Below are positions 48,296-57,599 of a DNA stretch of 64,000 nucleotides, piece by piece (the stretch's first letter is position 1; the number at the start of each line of letters is the position of its first letter). Source of the DNA: Buchnera aphidicola (Taiwanaphis decaspermi) (GTDB lineage: Bacteria; Pseudomonadota; Gammaproteobacteria; Enterobacterales; Enterobacteriaceae). Location of the stretch: assembly GCF_039405155.1 (NCBI RefSeq), contig NZ_CP135049.1:1-64000 (forward strand). Reading direction: 5' to 3'. A program made the translations under genes and the position numbers. A model generated the notes under the pieces. The model searched no databases. It was not told where the DNA came from and saw nothing but the letters and a program-made list of their open reading frames with translations.

Positions 48296-49531
48296 TTGAA
48301 AATTTATCTAGTTGGAGGAGCAATAAGAAATAATTTGTTAAAATTACCCATAAAAGATAAAGATTGGGTTGTTGTAGGATCAAACATAAAAGTTATGTTA
48401 GATAAAAATTATCAACAAGTGGGTAAAGATTTTCCAGTGTTTATACACCCAAAAACTGGTGAAGAATATGCTTTAGCTAGAATTGACCAAAAAATAGGAT
48501 TAGGTCACAAAGGATTTCGTACTAATTGTTCTTCTAAAGTTACTTTAAAAGAGGATTTGTTAAGAAGAGATATAACAATTAATGCAATAGCGCAAGATAG
48601 TAAAGGAAATTATATTGATCCATATAATGGAATAAATGACATTAATAAACGTGTTATTAAACATGTTTCGAAAGCATTTCAAGAAGATCCATTAAGAGTA
48701 TTAAGAGTAGCTAGATTTGCAGCTTTTTTGTCGCATTTAGGATTTTATGTTTTTCATGAAACAATGATATTTATGAAAAAAATAGTAAATAATGGAGAAA
48801 TAAAAAATATATCTATTGAAAGAATATGGAAAGAAACAGAAAAAGCTTTAAAATCTAAAAATCCTGAAATATATTTTGAAATATTATACAAATGTGGAGC
48901 TTTGTCAATATTGTTTCCTGAAATATATATATTATATAATATAAAACATCACAAACAAAATATTAATATAGGCAAAATGTCATTATTTTTGTTAAGTAAA
49001 ATTTCTAAAATAACTAATAAAATAGATGTTAAATTTTCATCTTTTTTTTATTATATTAGCAAACAATTATATGAAAATAAAAATGTGGAAGAGTTAAAAT
49101 ATATTTACTCATATAATTTAGCTTTAAAAATATGCAAAAGATTGAAAATTCCTAAAAAAACAAAAAAATTAGTAATTTGTATTTCTAGATTCTCTGGTTT
49201 TATTAGTAATATTTATAAACAAACTTCTGAAGAAATTATTTCGTTTTTTAATATAATAGATGTATGGAGAAATCCAAAAATAATAAAAAAAATAGTTTTT
49301 TGTATAGATATATATCAAATTAAATATTTTTCGTACAAAAAAATATATTATAACCCTGCTACATATTTAAATAATTTATTTATTATTTCTAAAAAAATAA
49401 ATATAACAAAAATATTAAAATTAGGGTTAAAAGGAATTAATATACGTAATGAAATAAATAGATTAAGAGTTAATATTATAGAAAAATGGAGGAATGATTA
49501 TAAAAAAAATTTTTTAACAAATGTTAAATAA
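48296..49531 (+). CDS. cca: CCA-adding nucleotidyltransferase with a degenerate HD domain
   Basis: Adds or repairs the 3' CCA of tRNAs. 411 aa (412 in E. coli). Starts with TTG at 48296: KIYLVGGAIRNNLLKLPIKD. The nucleotidyltransferase site is intact: DKD at residues 21-23 and RRDITINAIAQD, then PLRVLRVARFAAFLSHLGF. The C-terminal HD phosphohydrolase domain has lost its metal ligands: E. coli LCHDLGKG aligns with FFYYISKQ (Tyr at 252-253), and the HHGHG and GIHTL segments are also gone. Essential here, since none of the tRNA genes in the window encodes CCA. Confidence 0.93.
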   Translation: MKIYLVGGAIRNNLLKLPIKDKDWVVVGSNIKVMLDKNYQQVGKDFPVFIHPKTGEEYALARIDQKIGLGHKGFRTNCSSKVTLKEDLLRRDITINAIAQDSKGNYIDPYNGINDINKRVIKHVSKAFQEDPLRVLRVARFAAFLSHLGFYVFHETMIFMKKIVNNGEIKNISIERIWKETEKALKSKNPEIYFEILYKCGALSILFPEIYILYNIKHHKQNINIGKMSLFLLSKISKITNKIDVKFSSFFYYISKQLYENKNVEELKYIYSYNLALKICKRLKIPKKTKKLVICISRFSGFISNIYKQTSEEIISFFNIIDVWRNPKIIKKIVFCIDIYQIKYFSYKKIYYNPATYLNNLFIISKKINITKILKLGLKGINIRNEINRLRVNIIEKWRNDYKKNFLTNVK

Positions 49532-49555
49532 ATTAATTATTTCATATTTTTTATA

Positions 49556-49586
49556 AAATAACGGCACCTCATGGCGCCGTGTTTTT
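49556..49586. terminator. Bidirectional terminator between cca and crr
   Basis: Stem ACGGCACC (49561-49568) with GGCGCCGT (49573-49580) around a TCAT tetraloop. As RNA from the minus strand every base pairs (one G-U); from the plus strand one A-C mismatch occurs. On the plus strand GTTTTTCT follows, on the minus strand TATTTTAT. One of the few G/C-rich spots in the window. Confidence 0.75.
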
Positions 49587-50090
49587 CTATTTTTCTAAAT
49601 ACATAATAATACTCTTTCCAGATATTGTTTTTCCTTCAGATTTTTTTATTTTTTTTATTTTTTCTATATTTGATATTATTACTGGTGTAATTATTGATTT
49701 AGCTTTTTTGGATAATATTTTTAAATCGTATTCTATTATTAAATCTCCTTGTTTTACATTTTGTCCTTCTTTTGCTATACGATTAAATCCTAAACCATTC
49801 AATTTGACAGTATCTATACCAAAATGTACAAATATTTCTACACCTTCTGTTGATTTTATTGAAAAAGCATGATTTGTATTAAAAATTTTACCTATTTTAC
49901 CATCACAAGGTGATACTATTCTTTTCCCTCTAGGAATTATGGCTATACCATCACCTACAATTTTATCAGAAAAAACTTTGTCTGGAACTTTTTCAATTTC
50001 TATTATTGTACCAGACAATGGTGAAATTATTTTTATAACTTTTGTTTTTTTTTGTCTTTTATTACCAAATAATTTAGAGAATAAACCCAT
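49587..50090 (-). CDS. crr: PTS glucose-specific enzyme IIA
   Basis: Carries phosphate from HPr to sugar permeases. 167 aa (169 in E. coli). Phosphorylated histidine at residue 89 ([10 protein letters not shown]) and its partner at 74 (NTNHAFS). Third gene of ptsH-ptsI-crr, 12 bases after ptsI. Any regulatory role via adenylate cyclase is unlikely in this reduced genome, but that is inference. Confidence 0.95.
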   Translation of the reverse strand: MGLFSKLFGNKRQKKTKVIKIISPLSGTIIEIEKVPDKVFSDKIVGDGIAIIPRGKRIVSPCDGKIGKIFNTNHAFSIKSTEGVEIFVHFGIDTVKLNGLGFNRIAKEGQNVKQGDLIIEYDLKILSKKAKSIITPVIISNIEKIKKIKKSEGKTISGKSIIMYLEK

Positions 50091-50102
50091 AATATACTTT
50101 TC

Positions 50103-51830
50103 CTAATTATATTTTTGCATTTTTTTTTTATTTATTAATAACTTTTCAATATCTTTATATGTTGACAATTTTAATATTTCATTTGACAATTTTTTTGCTT
50201 GTTCAAATCTAGTGTTTCTGATAATTTTTTTTATTTCTGGTATATCCATAGCACTCATGCTAAATTCATCTAAACCCATACCTAATAACAAAATAGTTGC
50301 TTGTTTGTTACTTGCCAACTCTCCGCACATACTAGTCCATTTGCCTTCATTGTGCGCAGAATCAATTACTATTTTTATTAATTTTAATACAGCAGGATGC
50401 ATGGAATTATATAAATGAGCTATTAGTTTGTTTCCTCTATCTACTGCTAAAGTATATTGAGTTAAATCATTAGTTCCTATACTAAAAAAATCAACTTCTT
50501 TTGCTAAATAATTTGAAATTATTGCAGATGAAGGCGTTTCTATCATAATACCTATTTGTATATTTTTATCAAAATATTTTTTTTCATGTGTTAATTGATT
50601 TTTTAGAATTTCAATTTCTTGTTTCAATATTTTAATTTCTTCAACAGATATTATCATAGGAAACATAATAGATAACTTTCCAAAATATGAAGCCCTTAAA
50701 ATTGCTCTTAATTGTTTGTGTAAAATTTCTTTTTTATCTATAGAAATACGTATAGCTCTCCATCCTAAAAAAGGATTTTCTTCTTTTGGAAGATTCATGT
50801 AAGGTATATTTTTGTCTCCTCCTATATCAAGGGTTCTTATAATTACATGTTTATTCATCATTTTTTGTGCTACTTTTTTATATTCTTCAAATTGTTCATT
50901 TTCTGAAGGTAATTTTTTTTTTTTCATAAATAAAAATTCTGTACGATATAAACCTATGAATTCTGCTCCATGTTTTTTTGCATTTTTAACATCTCTAATA
51001 TTACTAATATTAGCTCCAATTTTTATCTTATGACCATCTAAAGTAACAGCTGATAATTTTTTAATTTTAGACAAATTATATTTTTTTTTGTCAAATGTTC
51101 TTTTAATAATTTTATGTTTATTAATTAAATCGATTGTGGGATTTATATGAATTTTGTTATTAATACTATCTAATATTAAAAAATCACCTTTTTTTACTAT
51201 TTTAGTTATATTTCCAGTTCCAACAATAGATGGTATTTCCATAGACTTAGCTATAATAGAAGTATGAGAAGTTTCTCCTCCAATATCTGTTATAATTCCT
51301 AGAATTTTTTTTATGTTAATTTCAGATGTTTCTGAAGGTGTTAGATCTTTAGCTACTAGAATTACTTTTTTTTGAATTTCATTTAAATTAATTATATCTA
51401 AACCCAGTAAATTTTTAAGAAGTCTTTTACCTATATCTCTTACATCTACAGCTCTATTTTTTAGATATTCATCTTTTAGCTCTTCTAACGCTTTAGCTTG
51501 ACTTTCTATTACCATGTTTATTGCATAGTCAGCAGGAAATAATTTTTCTTTAATAATAGATATTATTTCTTGTTCTAATTCATCATCTTCTAATAACATT
51601 ATATGACCTTCAAATATAGATGATTTTTTTTTTCCAAAAAGTTTATAAGTTTTTTTTTTAATAACATTTAATTGTTCAGAAGATTTAGCTCTAGCTAAAA
51701 AAAATTTTTTAATTTCTTTTTTTACATCATAAGTAGAGATTGATTTGTTATTTATATTAATTTTTTCTTCTTTAATTAAAAGAGCATTACCAAAAGCTAT
51801 TCCGGGTGATGCTATAATTCCTGAAATCAT
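50103..51830 (-). CDS. ptsI: PTS enzyme I
   Basis: Phosphoenolpyruvate-protein phosphotransferase that starts the PTS relay. 575 aa, as in E. coli. Active-site histidine at 189 in [16 protein letters not shown]-binding domain with [52 protein letters not shown] and SMCGELASN with the catalytic cysteine. ATG 51830 behind AAGGT. Confidence 0.96.
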   Translation of the reverse strand: MISGIIASPGIAFGNALLIKEEKININNKSISTYDVKKEIKKFFLARAKSSEQLNVIKKKTYKLFGKKKSSIFEGHIMLLEDDELEQEIISIIKEKLFPADYAINMVIESQAKALEELKDEYLKNRAVDVRDIGKRLLKNLLGLDIINLNEIQKKVILVAKDLTPSETSEINIKKILGIITDIGGETSHTSIIAKSMEIPSIVGTGNITKIVKKGDFLILDSINNKIHINPTIDLINKHKIIKRTFDKKKYNLSKIKKLSAVTLDGHKIKIGANISNIRDVKNAKKHGAEFIGLYRTEFLFMKKKKLPSENEQFEEYKKVAQKMMNKHVIIRTLDIGGDKNIPYMNLPKEENPFLGWRAIRISIDKKEILHKQLRAILRASYFGKLSIMFPMIISVEEIKILKQEIEILKNQLTHEKKYFDKNIQIGIMIETPSSAIISNYLAKEVDFFSIGTNDLTQYTLAVDRGNKLIAHLYNSMHPAVLKLIKIVIDSAHNEGKWTSMCGELASNKQATILLLGMGLDEFSMSAMDIPEIKKIIRNTRFEQAKKLSNEILKLSTYKDIEKLLINKKKMQKYN

Positions 51831-51923
51831 AAGATAACCTTTATAAATTTTTTTAATAATATTAAATTAATATTTTTTGTTATATATCATTATTCTTTAT
51901 AATTTAGTAATTAAAAAAAAATA

Positions 51924-52181
51924 TTATTTTAAATTAGATATTATTTTCGCGAGGTGTTTTATTGCTTGTTTTTCATCTTCGCCATGTGCAGACAAAGTTA
52001 TAATTTTTCCTTGTGTTAATTCTAAAGTTTGTAGTTTAAATAAACTTTTTGCATTAACTATTTTACCATCTGAAGATATTGTAATTTCTGATAAAAATTT
52101 TTTTGCTTCTTTTACAAGTTTTGCAGCAGGTCTAGTATGTAATCCATTTTTTGTTGTAATTTCTATTTTTTTTTTAAACAT
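51924..52181 (-). CDS. ptsH: PTS phosphocarrier HPr
   Basis: Takes phosphate from enzyme I to the IIA proteins. 85 aa, as in E. coli. Phosphorylated histidine at residue 15 in [12 protein letters not shown]; serine-46 region [13 protein letters not shown]. Ninety-three bases before ptsI. In E. coli cysK is upstream; it is absent here. Confidence 0.95.
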   Translation of the reverse strand: MFKKKIEITTKNGLHTRPAAKLVKEAKKFLSEITISSDGKIVNAKSLFKLQTLELTQGKIITLSAHGEDEKQAIKHLAKIISNLK

Positions 52182-52544
52182 TTGTTTTTTCCATTTAATA
52201 TATTTTATATAAAAATATTTTATAATTAATAATAAATTTTATGGTAACAATTATTTTCTGTTTATTGTTAATATAAAATATTTATTTTTATTGTAAAAAA
52301 AAAGATCAACTAAATTTTTTAATTTAATTTATATTTTTTATAAATATTAACATTATATGTAATGTTTAATATTTTATATAATTTTTTTATAAATATTTTT
52401 TTTTATTATTGAATTATATTTAAAACATTATAAAATGTATTGTGTTATAATAAATAAAAATATTAAATGTATGCAAAAATATATAAACTAACGATATTTA
52501 TATAATAATAAAGGTTTAGTTTTTAAAAGGATTAAATTAATAAT
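52182..52544. other. AT-rich intergenic region ptsH/ligA
   Basis: About 360 bases between divergent genes, with no open frame, tRNA or clear hairpin. It must hold the promoters of ptsH (minus) and ligA (plus); a TATAAT at about 52450 on the plus strand lacks a convincing -35. In E. coli cysK, cysZ and zipA occupy this interval; none remains. Confidence 0.45.
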
Positions 52545-54543
52545 ATGAAAAATATAAAAAAAAATTTTAAAATTGATATTAAAAATAAACTATCATAATT
52601 ATTTATATTACTCAATAAATGATCCAGAAATTACAGATTATCAATATGATTTGCTTATAAATAAATTAAAATATTTAGAAAAAAAAAACCCAAATTTAAA
52701 ACAAAAAAACTCACCTACTAAAAATATTGGAAATGGTATTTTTTTTAAAAAAAAAACATATAAACATTTATCTCCAATGTTTTCTTTAAATAATATATTT
52801 ACATATAAAGAATATTTAAAATTTGTAATAAAAACAAAAAAAAAAATAAAAAAAAATAAAAAAAAAATAGAATTAATTTGCGAATTAAAAATAGATGGAG
52901 TTGCAATAAATTTAATTTATAAAGAAGGAGTTTTAATAAAAGCTTTAACAAGAGGAAATGGTATTTCAGGAGAAGATGTTACAAAAAATATATATAATAT
53001 TAAATCTATACCAAAAGAAATAAATCACGAGAAAATACCTAAAAAAATAGAAGTTAGAGGTGAAATTTTTATAAATAAAAAAAATTTTAAATATATTAAC
53101 AAAAAATTGTTAACAAATAAACATAAAGTTTTTTCTAGTGCTAGAAATGCAGCTTCTGGATCTATATTACAAAAAAACCCTAAAGTTACATACCAAAGAA
53201 AATTGATGTTTTTATGTCATGGTTATGGTTATTGGGAAAATAAAAAAAAACCTAAAAGTTATTTAAATGCAATGATGAAACTAAAATCTTGGGGTTTCCC
53301 GGTAGATAAAAATATTTGTTTATATAAAAATGACAAAAATATATATTCATATTATAATAAAATTAAAAAAAAAAGAAAAAAAATAAAATTTGATATAGAT
53401 GGAATAGTAATTAAAATAAATTCAACAAAATTACAAAATAAAATTGGATATACATCTAAATTTCCTAAATGGGCTATTGCTTTTAAATTTCCTGCTGAAA
53501 AATGTGTTACTAAAGTTAAATATGTTAAATTCCAAGTTGGAAGAACAGGAGTTATAACACCTGTTGCTTATTTAAAAACTTGTTATATAGCTAATATTAA
53601 AATTAAAAAAGTTTCTTTATATAATTTAAATAAAATATCAAAATTAAATTTATATATTAATGATATTGTTATTATTAAAAGATCTTGTGATGTAATACCT
53701 AAAATTACAAAAGTAATAAAATCAAATAATAAAAATAAAAAAAAAATAAAAATACCTATTTATTGTCCTTCATGTAAATCAATATTAAAATATTCTTATA
53801 AAAAAACTACATATAGATGTTATGCATCTTTAATATGTAAAGATCAAATAAAAAAATCTTTAAATCATTTTGTTTCTAAAAACGCGTTTAACATAAATAA
53901 TTTTGGTCCAAAATTGTCTAATTTTTTGATTGATAATAATTATATAAAAGATTTTTCTGATATTTTTAATTTAAATACCTATATATTAGAAAAAAATAGT
54001 TTTATTAGTCATAAAAAATCAAAAAAAATAATAAATTCTATAAAAAATTCAAAAAAAATTTTACTATACAAATTTATTTATTCTTTAGGAATAAGAAATA
54101 TAGGAACTATTAATTCTTTAAATATATCTAATTATTTTAATAATATAAATAAAATAATTAATGTTTCATTAAAAGATTTATATAAAATTAAAAATATAGG
54201 TATTAAAACTGCTAATCGTTTTTATAGATTTATATATAATAAAAAAAATAGATTAATCATAAAAAAATTAATTAGCATGATTAAAATAATTTACTATAAA
54301 TATGATAAAAAAAATTATTTTTATAATAAAAAAGTTTCAATAACAGGTATATTCGAAAATTATACTAGAAAATATTTAAAAAACTTTTTAATAAAATCAA
54401 AAGGTATATTTACAAATAATGTTTCGAAGAATACAGATGTTTTGTTAGTTGGAAAAAAATTTGGTTCTAAATTTTATATTGCAAAAAAATTAAATGTTAA
54501 TATTATAAAAGAAAACAAACTAAAAAAAATATTAATTCAATAA
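52545..54543 (+). CDS. ligA: NAD-dependent DNA ligase, 5' end frameshifted in a poly(A) tract
   Basis: Seals nicks using NAD. The long frame runs from TTG 52573 to 54543 (656 aa; 671 in E. coli). An ATG at 52545 behind AAAAGG reads MKNIKK and then stops after 17 codons. Removing one A from the run of 9 at 52556-52564 joins them as MKNIKKILKLILKINYHNYL, matching the E. coli N-terminus, total about 665 aa. Either slippage or a TTG start is needed. Adenylation motif CELKIDGVAI, zinc cysteines CPSCKS and YRCYASLIC, helix-hairpin-helix region and a C-terminal BRCT domain are all present. Many poly(A) runs follow. Confidence 0.88.
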
Positions 54544-54556
54544 ATTTATTTTTTAT

Positions 54557-54629
54557 TGGGTCGTGCAGGATTTGAACCTGCGACCAATTGATTAAAAGTC
54601 AACTGCTCTACCAACTGAGCTAACGACCC
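54557..54629 (-). tRNA. tRNA-Lys (TTT)
   Basis: 73 bases. Acceptor GGGTCGT/ACGACCC, D arm GCTCAGTTGGTAGAGC, anticodon loop CTTTTAA giving TTT, T arm GCAGGTTCAAATCCTGC, discriminator A. CCA not encoded. Follows tRNA-Val, as lysV follows the valU genes next to gltX in E. coli. Confidence 0.97.
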
Positions 54630-54639
54630 TTTTATTTTT

Positions 54640-54712
54640 TGGGTGATGACGGACTTGAACCGCCGACTTCCTCCGTGTAAAGGAGGAGCTCTACCAACTG
54701 AGCTAATCACCC
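54640..54712 (-). tRNA. tRNA-Val (TAC)
   Basis: 73 bases. Acceptor GGGTGAT/ATCACCC, D arm GCTCAGTTGGTAGAGC, anticodon loop TTTACAC giving TAC, discriminator A. CCA not encoded. The T arm reads GGCGGTTCAAGTCCGTC. Confidence 0.96.
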
Positions 54713-54723
54713 AGATATAAAGT

Positions 54724-54752
54724 ATAATAATACTATATATTAAATATAGCAA
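54724..54752 (-). promoter_or_regulatory. Sigma-70 promoter of tRNA-Val-tRNA-Lys
   Basis: On the minus strand TTGCTA (54752-54747), a 17-base spacer and TATTAT (54729-54724). Predicted start near 54717, five bases before tRNA-Val. Same layout as the tRNA-Thr promoter at 41567. Confidence 0.6.
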
Positions 54753-54834
54753 GATTTTTAATATTTTTTTTTTATTAAAAAATATGATAAATGTTTATTA
54801 AGAAAATAATAATTTTTTTAAAGAGGTATTTTTT

Positions 54835-56238
54835 ATGAAAATAAGAACAAGATTTGCCCCAAGTCCCACAGGTTTATTACATATTGGTGGAGCAAGAACA
54901 GCTTTATTTTCATGGTTATTTGCTAAACATCACAAAGGAGAATTTATATTACGTATAGAAGATACTGATAATAATCGTTATAAAAAAAAATCAGTAAATG
55001 ATATAATAGATGGATTAAAAATGTTAAGAATAAATTGGAACAAAGGTCCATATTTTCAAAGCAAAAATATAAATAAATATCTTTTAGCAGTAAAAAAACT
55101 AATTGATTCTGGCCATGCCTATAAATGTTACTGTTCTGAAAAAAGATTAAATAAATTACATGAAATGCAAAAAAAAAAGAAAATTATTAGAAAATATGAT
55201 AAAAAATGTAGATACAAAAAAAAATATTATAAAAATAACAAATCTTATGTTGTTAGATTTAAAAATCCTAGTAAAGGCATAGTGAGTTTTTATGATATTA
55301 TCAGAGGTAAAATTTCTATTAAAAACCGTCAATTAGATGATTTTATAATACTACGTTCAAATAAAACACCTACATATAATTTTTGTAATGTTATAGATGA
55401 TATTGATATGAAAATAACTCATGTTATAAGAGGTGAAGAGCATATAAATAATACACATAAACAAATAAATATTTTTAAATCTATAAATTCAGAAATACCA
55501 ATTTATGCTCATGTTTCTATGATTTTAGACAATAATAAAAAAAAAATATCTAAAAGAAATAATGCAAAAAGTATAACAGAATATTTGGACGAAGGTTATT
55601 TACCAGAATCTATAATAAATTATCTGGTTAGATTAGGTTGGTCTTATAAAAATAGAGAAATATTTAGTATTAAAGATTTAATTAATTTATTTTCATTAGA
55701 ATTTTTAAATAAATCATCTAGTATTTTTGATATTAAGAAATTAAATTGGTTGAATAGGTATTATATTAAATCTTTACCTAATAAATATGTAAAAAAAAAA
55801 TTAAAATTACATTTTTTAAAAAAAAATATTAATGTTACTTTAGGACCTAGTTTATCTAAAATAATTGAACTTTTTTTTGATAGATGCAATAATTTAAAAG
55901 AAATATGTGAATCATCTGTATATTTTTATAAAAATATAGATAAAAAGAAATATCAAAAAAATATAAATATAGATATAATAAAATCTTTAAATTTTTTAGA
56001 AAAAATTTACGAAAATTTAATAAATATAAAATTATGGAATGTCGAAAAATTGTCAGAAAATATCAAAAAATTTATTATAGATTACAATATAAAATTTAAT
56101 GTTATAGGATTACCCTTAAGAATATCATTAACAGGTATGACATCGTCACCTAATATTTATAAAATTTTGTACATTATGGGTAAAAAAAAATCCTTGATAA
56201 GAATAAAAAAATTTATCAATTTTGTTAAAAGTATTTAA
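54835..56238 (+). CDS. gltX: Glutamyl-tRNA synthetase
   Basis: Charges tRNA-Glu. 467 aa (471 in E. coli). HIGH motif APSPTGLLHIGGARTALFSW, KMSKS-type motif KKISKRNNAKSI, and VIRGEEHINNTHKQI. Zinc-binding cysteines 98, 100 and 125 are kept (CYC and KKC), but the positions of His127 and Cys138 in E. coli are both tyrosine here. ATG 54835 behind AGAGG. Divergent from tRNA-Val/Lys as in E. coli. Confidence 0.95.
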   Translation: MKIRTRFAPSPTGLLHIGGARTALFSWLFAKHHKGEFILRIEDTDNNRYKKKSVNDIIDGLKMLRINWNKGPYFQSKNINKYLLAVKKLIDSGHAYKCYCSEKRLNKLHEMQKKKKIIRKYDKKCRYKKKYYKNNKSYVVRFKNPSKGIVSFYDIIRGKISIKNRQLDDFIILRSNKTPTYNFCNVIDDIDMKITHVIRGEEHINNTHKQINIFKSINSEIPIYAHVSMILDNNKKKISKRNNAKSITEYLDEGYLPESIINYLVRLGWSYKNREIFSIKDLINLFSLEFLNKSSSIFDIKKLNWLNRYYIKSLPNKYVKKKLKLHFLKKNINVTLGPSLSKIIELFFDRCNNLKEICESSVYFYKNIDKKKYQKNINIDIIKSLNFLEKIYENLINIKLWNVEKLSENIKKFIIDYNIKFNVIGLPLRISLTGMTSSPNIYKILYIMGKKKSLIRIKKFINFVKSI

Positions 56239-56253
56239 TTTTTTAAAAAAAAA

Positions 56254-56281
56254 TTGATATTTTTTTTTTTAACAATATAAT
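56254..56281 (+). promoter_or_regulatory. Sigma-70 promoter of tRNA-Ala
   Basis: TTGATA (56254-56259), a 16-base spacer, TATAAT (56276-56281). Match 5/6 and 6/6, the best promoter seen in the window. Predicted start near 56288, five bases before tRNA-Ala. Confidence 0.65.
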
Positions 56282-56292
56282 TAATTTTGAAA

Positions 56293-56365
56293 GGGGCTAT
56301 AGCTTAAATGGTAAAAGTATTTGCATGGCATGTAAATGATGATGGTTCAATTCCATCTAGCTCCA
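56293..56365 (+). tRNA. tRNA-Ala (GGC)
   Basis: 73 bases. Acceptor GGGGCTA/TAGCTCC with one G-T pair, anticodon loop ATGGCAT giving GGC, T arm GATGGTTCAATTCCATC, discriminator A. CCA not encoded. A T-rich stretch (TATTTTTTTTATTTT) follows and probably ends transcription. Matches E. coli alaW/alaX, next to gltX. Confidence 0.95.
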
Positions 56366-56421
56366 TATTTTTTTTATTTTCTAAAAAATATTATAAATAA
56401 AATGTGTTTATATTATTTAAT

Positions 56422-56586
56422 TTATTTTATTTTAGATTCTTCATAAACAACATGTTTTCTTAATATTGGATCGTATTTTTTTAATATTAATTTATTATTG
56501 TTGTTTTTGTTTTTTGTAGTAGTGTAGTAATGTTTACTTCCAGATGATGAAATCATTTTAATTTTTTTTCTATTTTTTTTTGCCAT
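56422..56586 (-). CDS. rpmG: 50S ribosomal protein L33
   Basis: 54 aa (55 in E. coli): [20 protein letters not shown] then YTTTKNKNN, ending VVYEESKIK. The family's cysteines are not expected in this C-minus type. Follows rpmB by 35 bases. In E. coli the order is rpmB-rpmG as here. Confidence 0.94.
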   Translation of the reverse strand: MAKKNRKKIKMISSSGSKHYYTTTKNKNNNNKLILKKYDPILRKHVVYEESKIK

Positions 56587-56621
56587 AAAAAATATCTCTT
56601 TTTATTGTAAAGTTTAGTTTA

Positions 56622-56831
56622 TTAAAAAATTATGTTTTCTATTCCTTTTTTATTAATTAAACGTAATCCCTTTTTTGATAATTTCATTTTAACAAATTTT
56701 TTTTCGTTATTTAACCAAATTTTGTGCCAATGTATGTTGGCTAAAAATCTTTTTTTATTTTTATTCATTGCATGAGATCTTTTGTTACCAACCATAGATT
56801 TCTTTCCTGTTAATTCACATATTTTTGACAT
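56622..56831 (-). CDS. rpmB: 50S ribosomal protein L28
   Basis: 69 aa (78 in E. coli), nine residues shorter at the C-terminus. SKICELTGKKSMVGNKRSHA and ANIHWHKIWL are diagnostic, then FVKMKLSKKGLRLINKKG. ATG 56831. Between ppa and rpmG on the same strand. Confidence 0.94.
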   Translation of the reverse strand: MSKICELTGKKSMVGNKRSHAMNKNKKRFLANIHWHKIWLNNEKKFVKMKLSKKGLRLINKKGIENIIF

Positions 56832-56892
56832 ATTATTATTTATATTCCTTATAATAAAGTTATTATTTTTTTTTGATATAAAATAGAAAAAG

Positions 56893-57423
56893 TTACTTTT
56901 TTTTATATCTTTTTATAGATTGCAATATTTCTTGCTTAGCTTCTTCTTTGCTACCCCAACTATCTATTTTAACCCATTTGTTTTTTTCTAATTTTTTATA
57001 ATTTTTAAAAAAATGAGTTATTTTATTTTTCAAAATTAATGATATATCTTGTATATCATGAATAAAGTTAAATTCTTTAGTAACGCTTTTATCTGGAACT
57101 GCAATTATCTTTAAATCTACACCTGATTCGTCAGTCATTTTTAAAACTCCAATAGGTCTACACAAAATAACAGTTCCTATATGCAATGGATATTGAGTAG
57201 GTACTAAAATATCTAGTGGGTCTCCATCTAATGACAACGTTTTATTGATAAAACCATAATTACAAGGATAGAACATAGAAGTTGGTATAATCCTGTCAAC
57301 AAATATTGAATTATTTGTTTTATCCATTTCATATTTTATAGGATAACTATTAGATGAAATTTCTATGATTGCATATACACTATCAGGTATTTTTTTTCCA
57401 ATGGGTATTTTTTTTAAATGCAT
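56893..57423 (-). CDS. ppa: Inorganic pyrophosphatase
   Basis: Hydrolyses pyrophosphate, pulling biosynthetic reactions forward. 176 aa, as in E. coli. Metal-binding and active-site segments YPCNYGFINKTLSLDGDPLDILV and KIIAVPDK are intact (shown in part: DGDPLDILV). ATG 57423. First of a leftward ppa, rpmB, rpmG group. Confidence 0.96.
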   Translation of the reverse strand: MHLKKIPIGKKIPDSVYAIIEISSNSYPIKYEMDKTNNSIFVDRIIPTSMFYPCNYGFINKTLSLDGDPLDILVPTQYPLHIGTVILCRPIGVLKMTDESGVDLKIIAVPDKSVTKEFNFIHDIQDISLILKNKITHFFKNYKKLEKNKWVKIDSWGSKEEAKQEILQSIKRYKKK

Positions 57424-57599
57424 TTTTTTTCACTATAAAATAATAATTGAATAAATATTTCCAAAATATATTACATAAATATAATATTTTGATATAATAA
57501 TTTTAATTTTATTAATATATAACTTAAAATTAGTTAAATGTAAAATTCATTTAATTTTTTTACTAACAAATATAATTTAAAAATTTTGAGATAAAAAAA

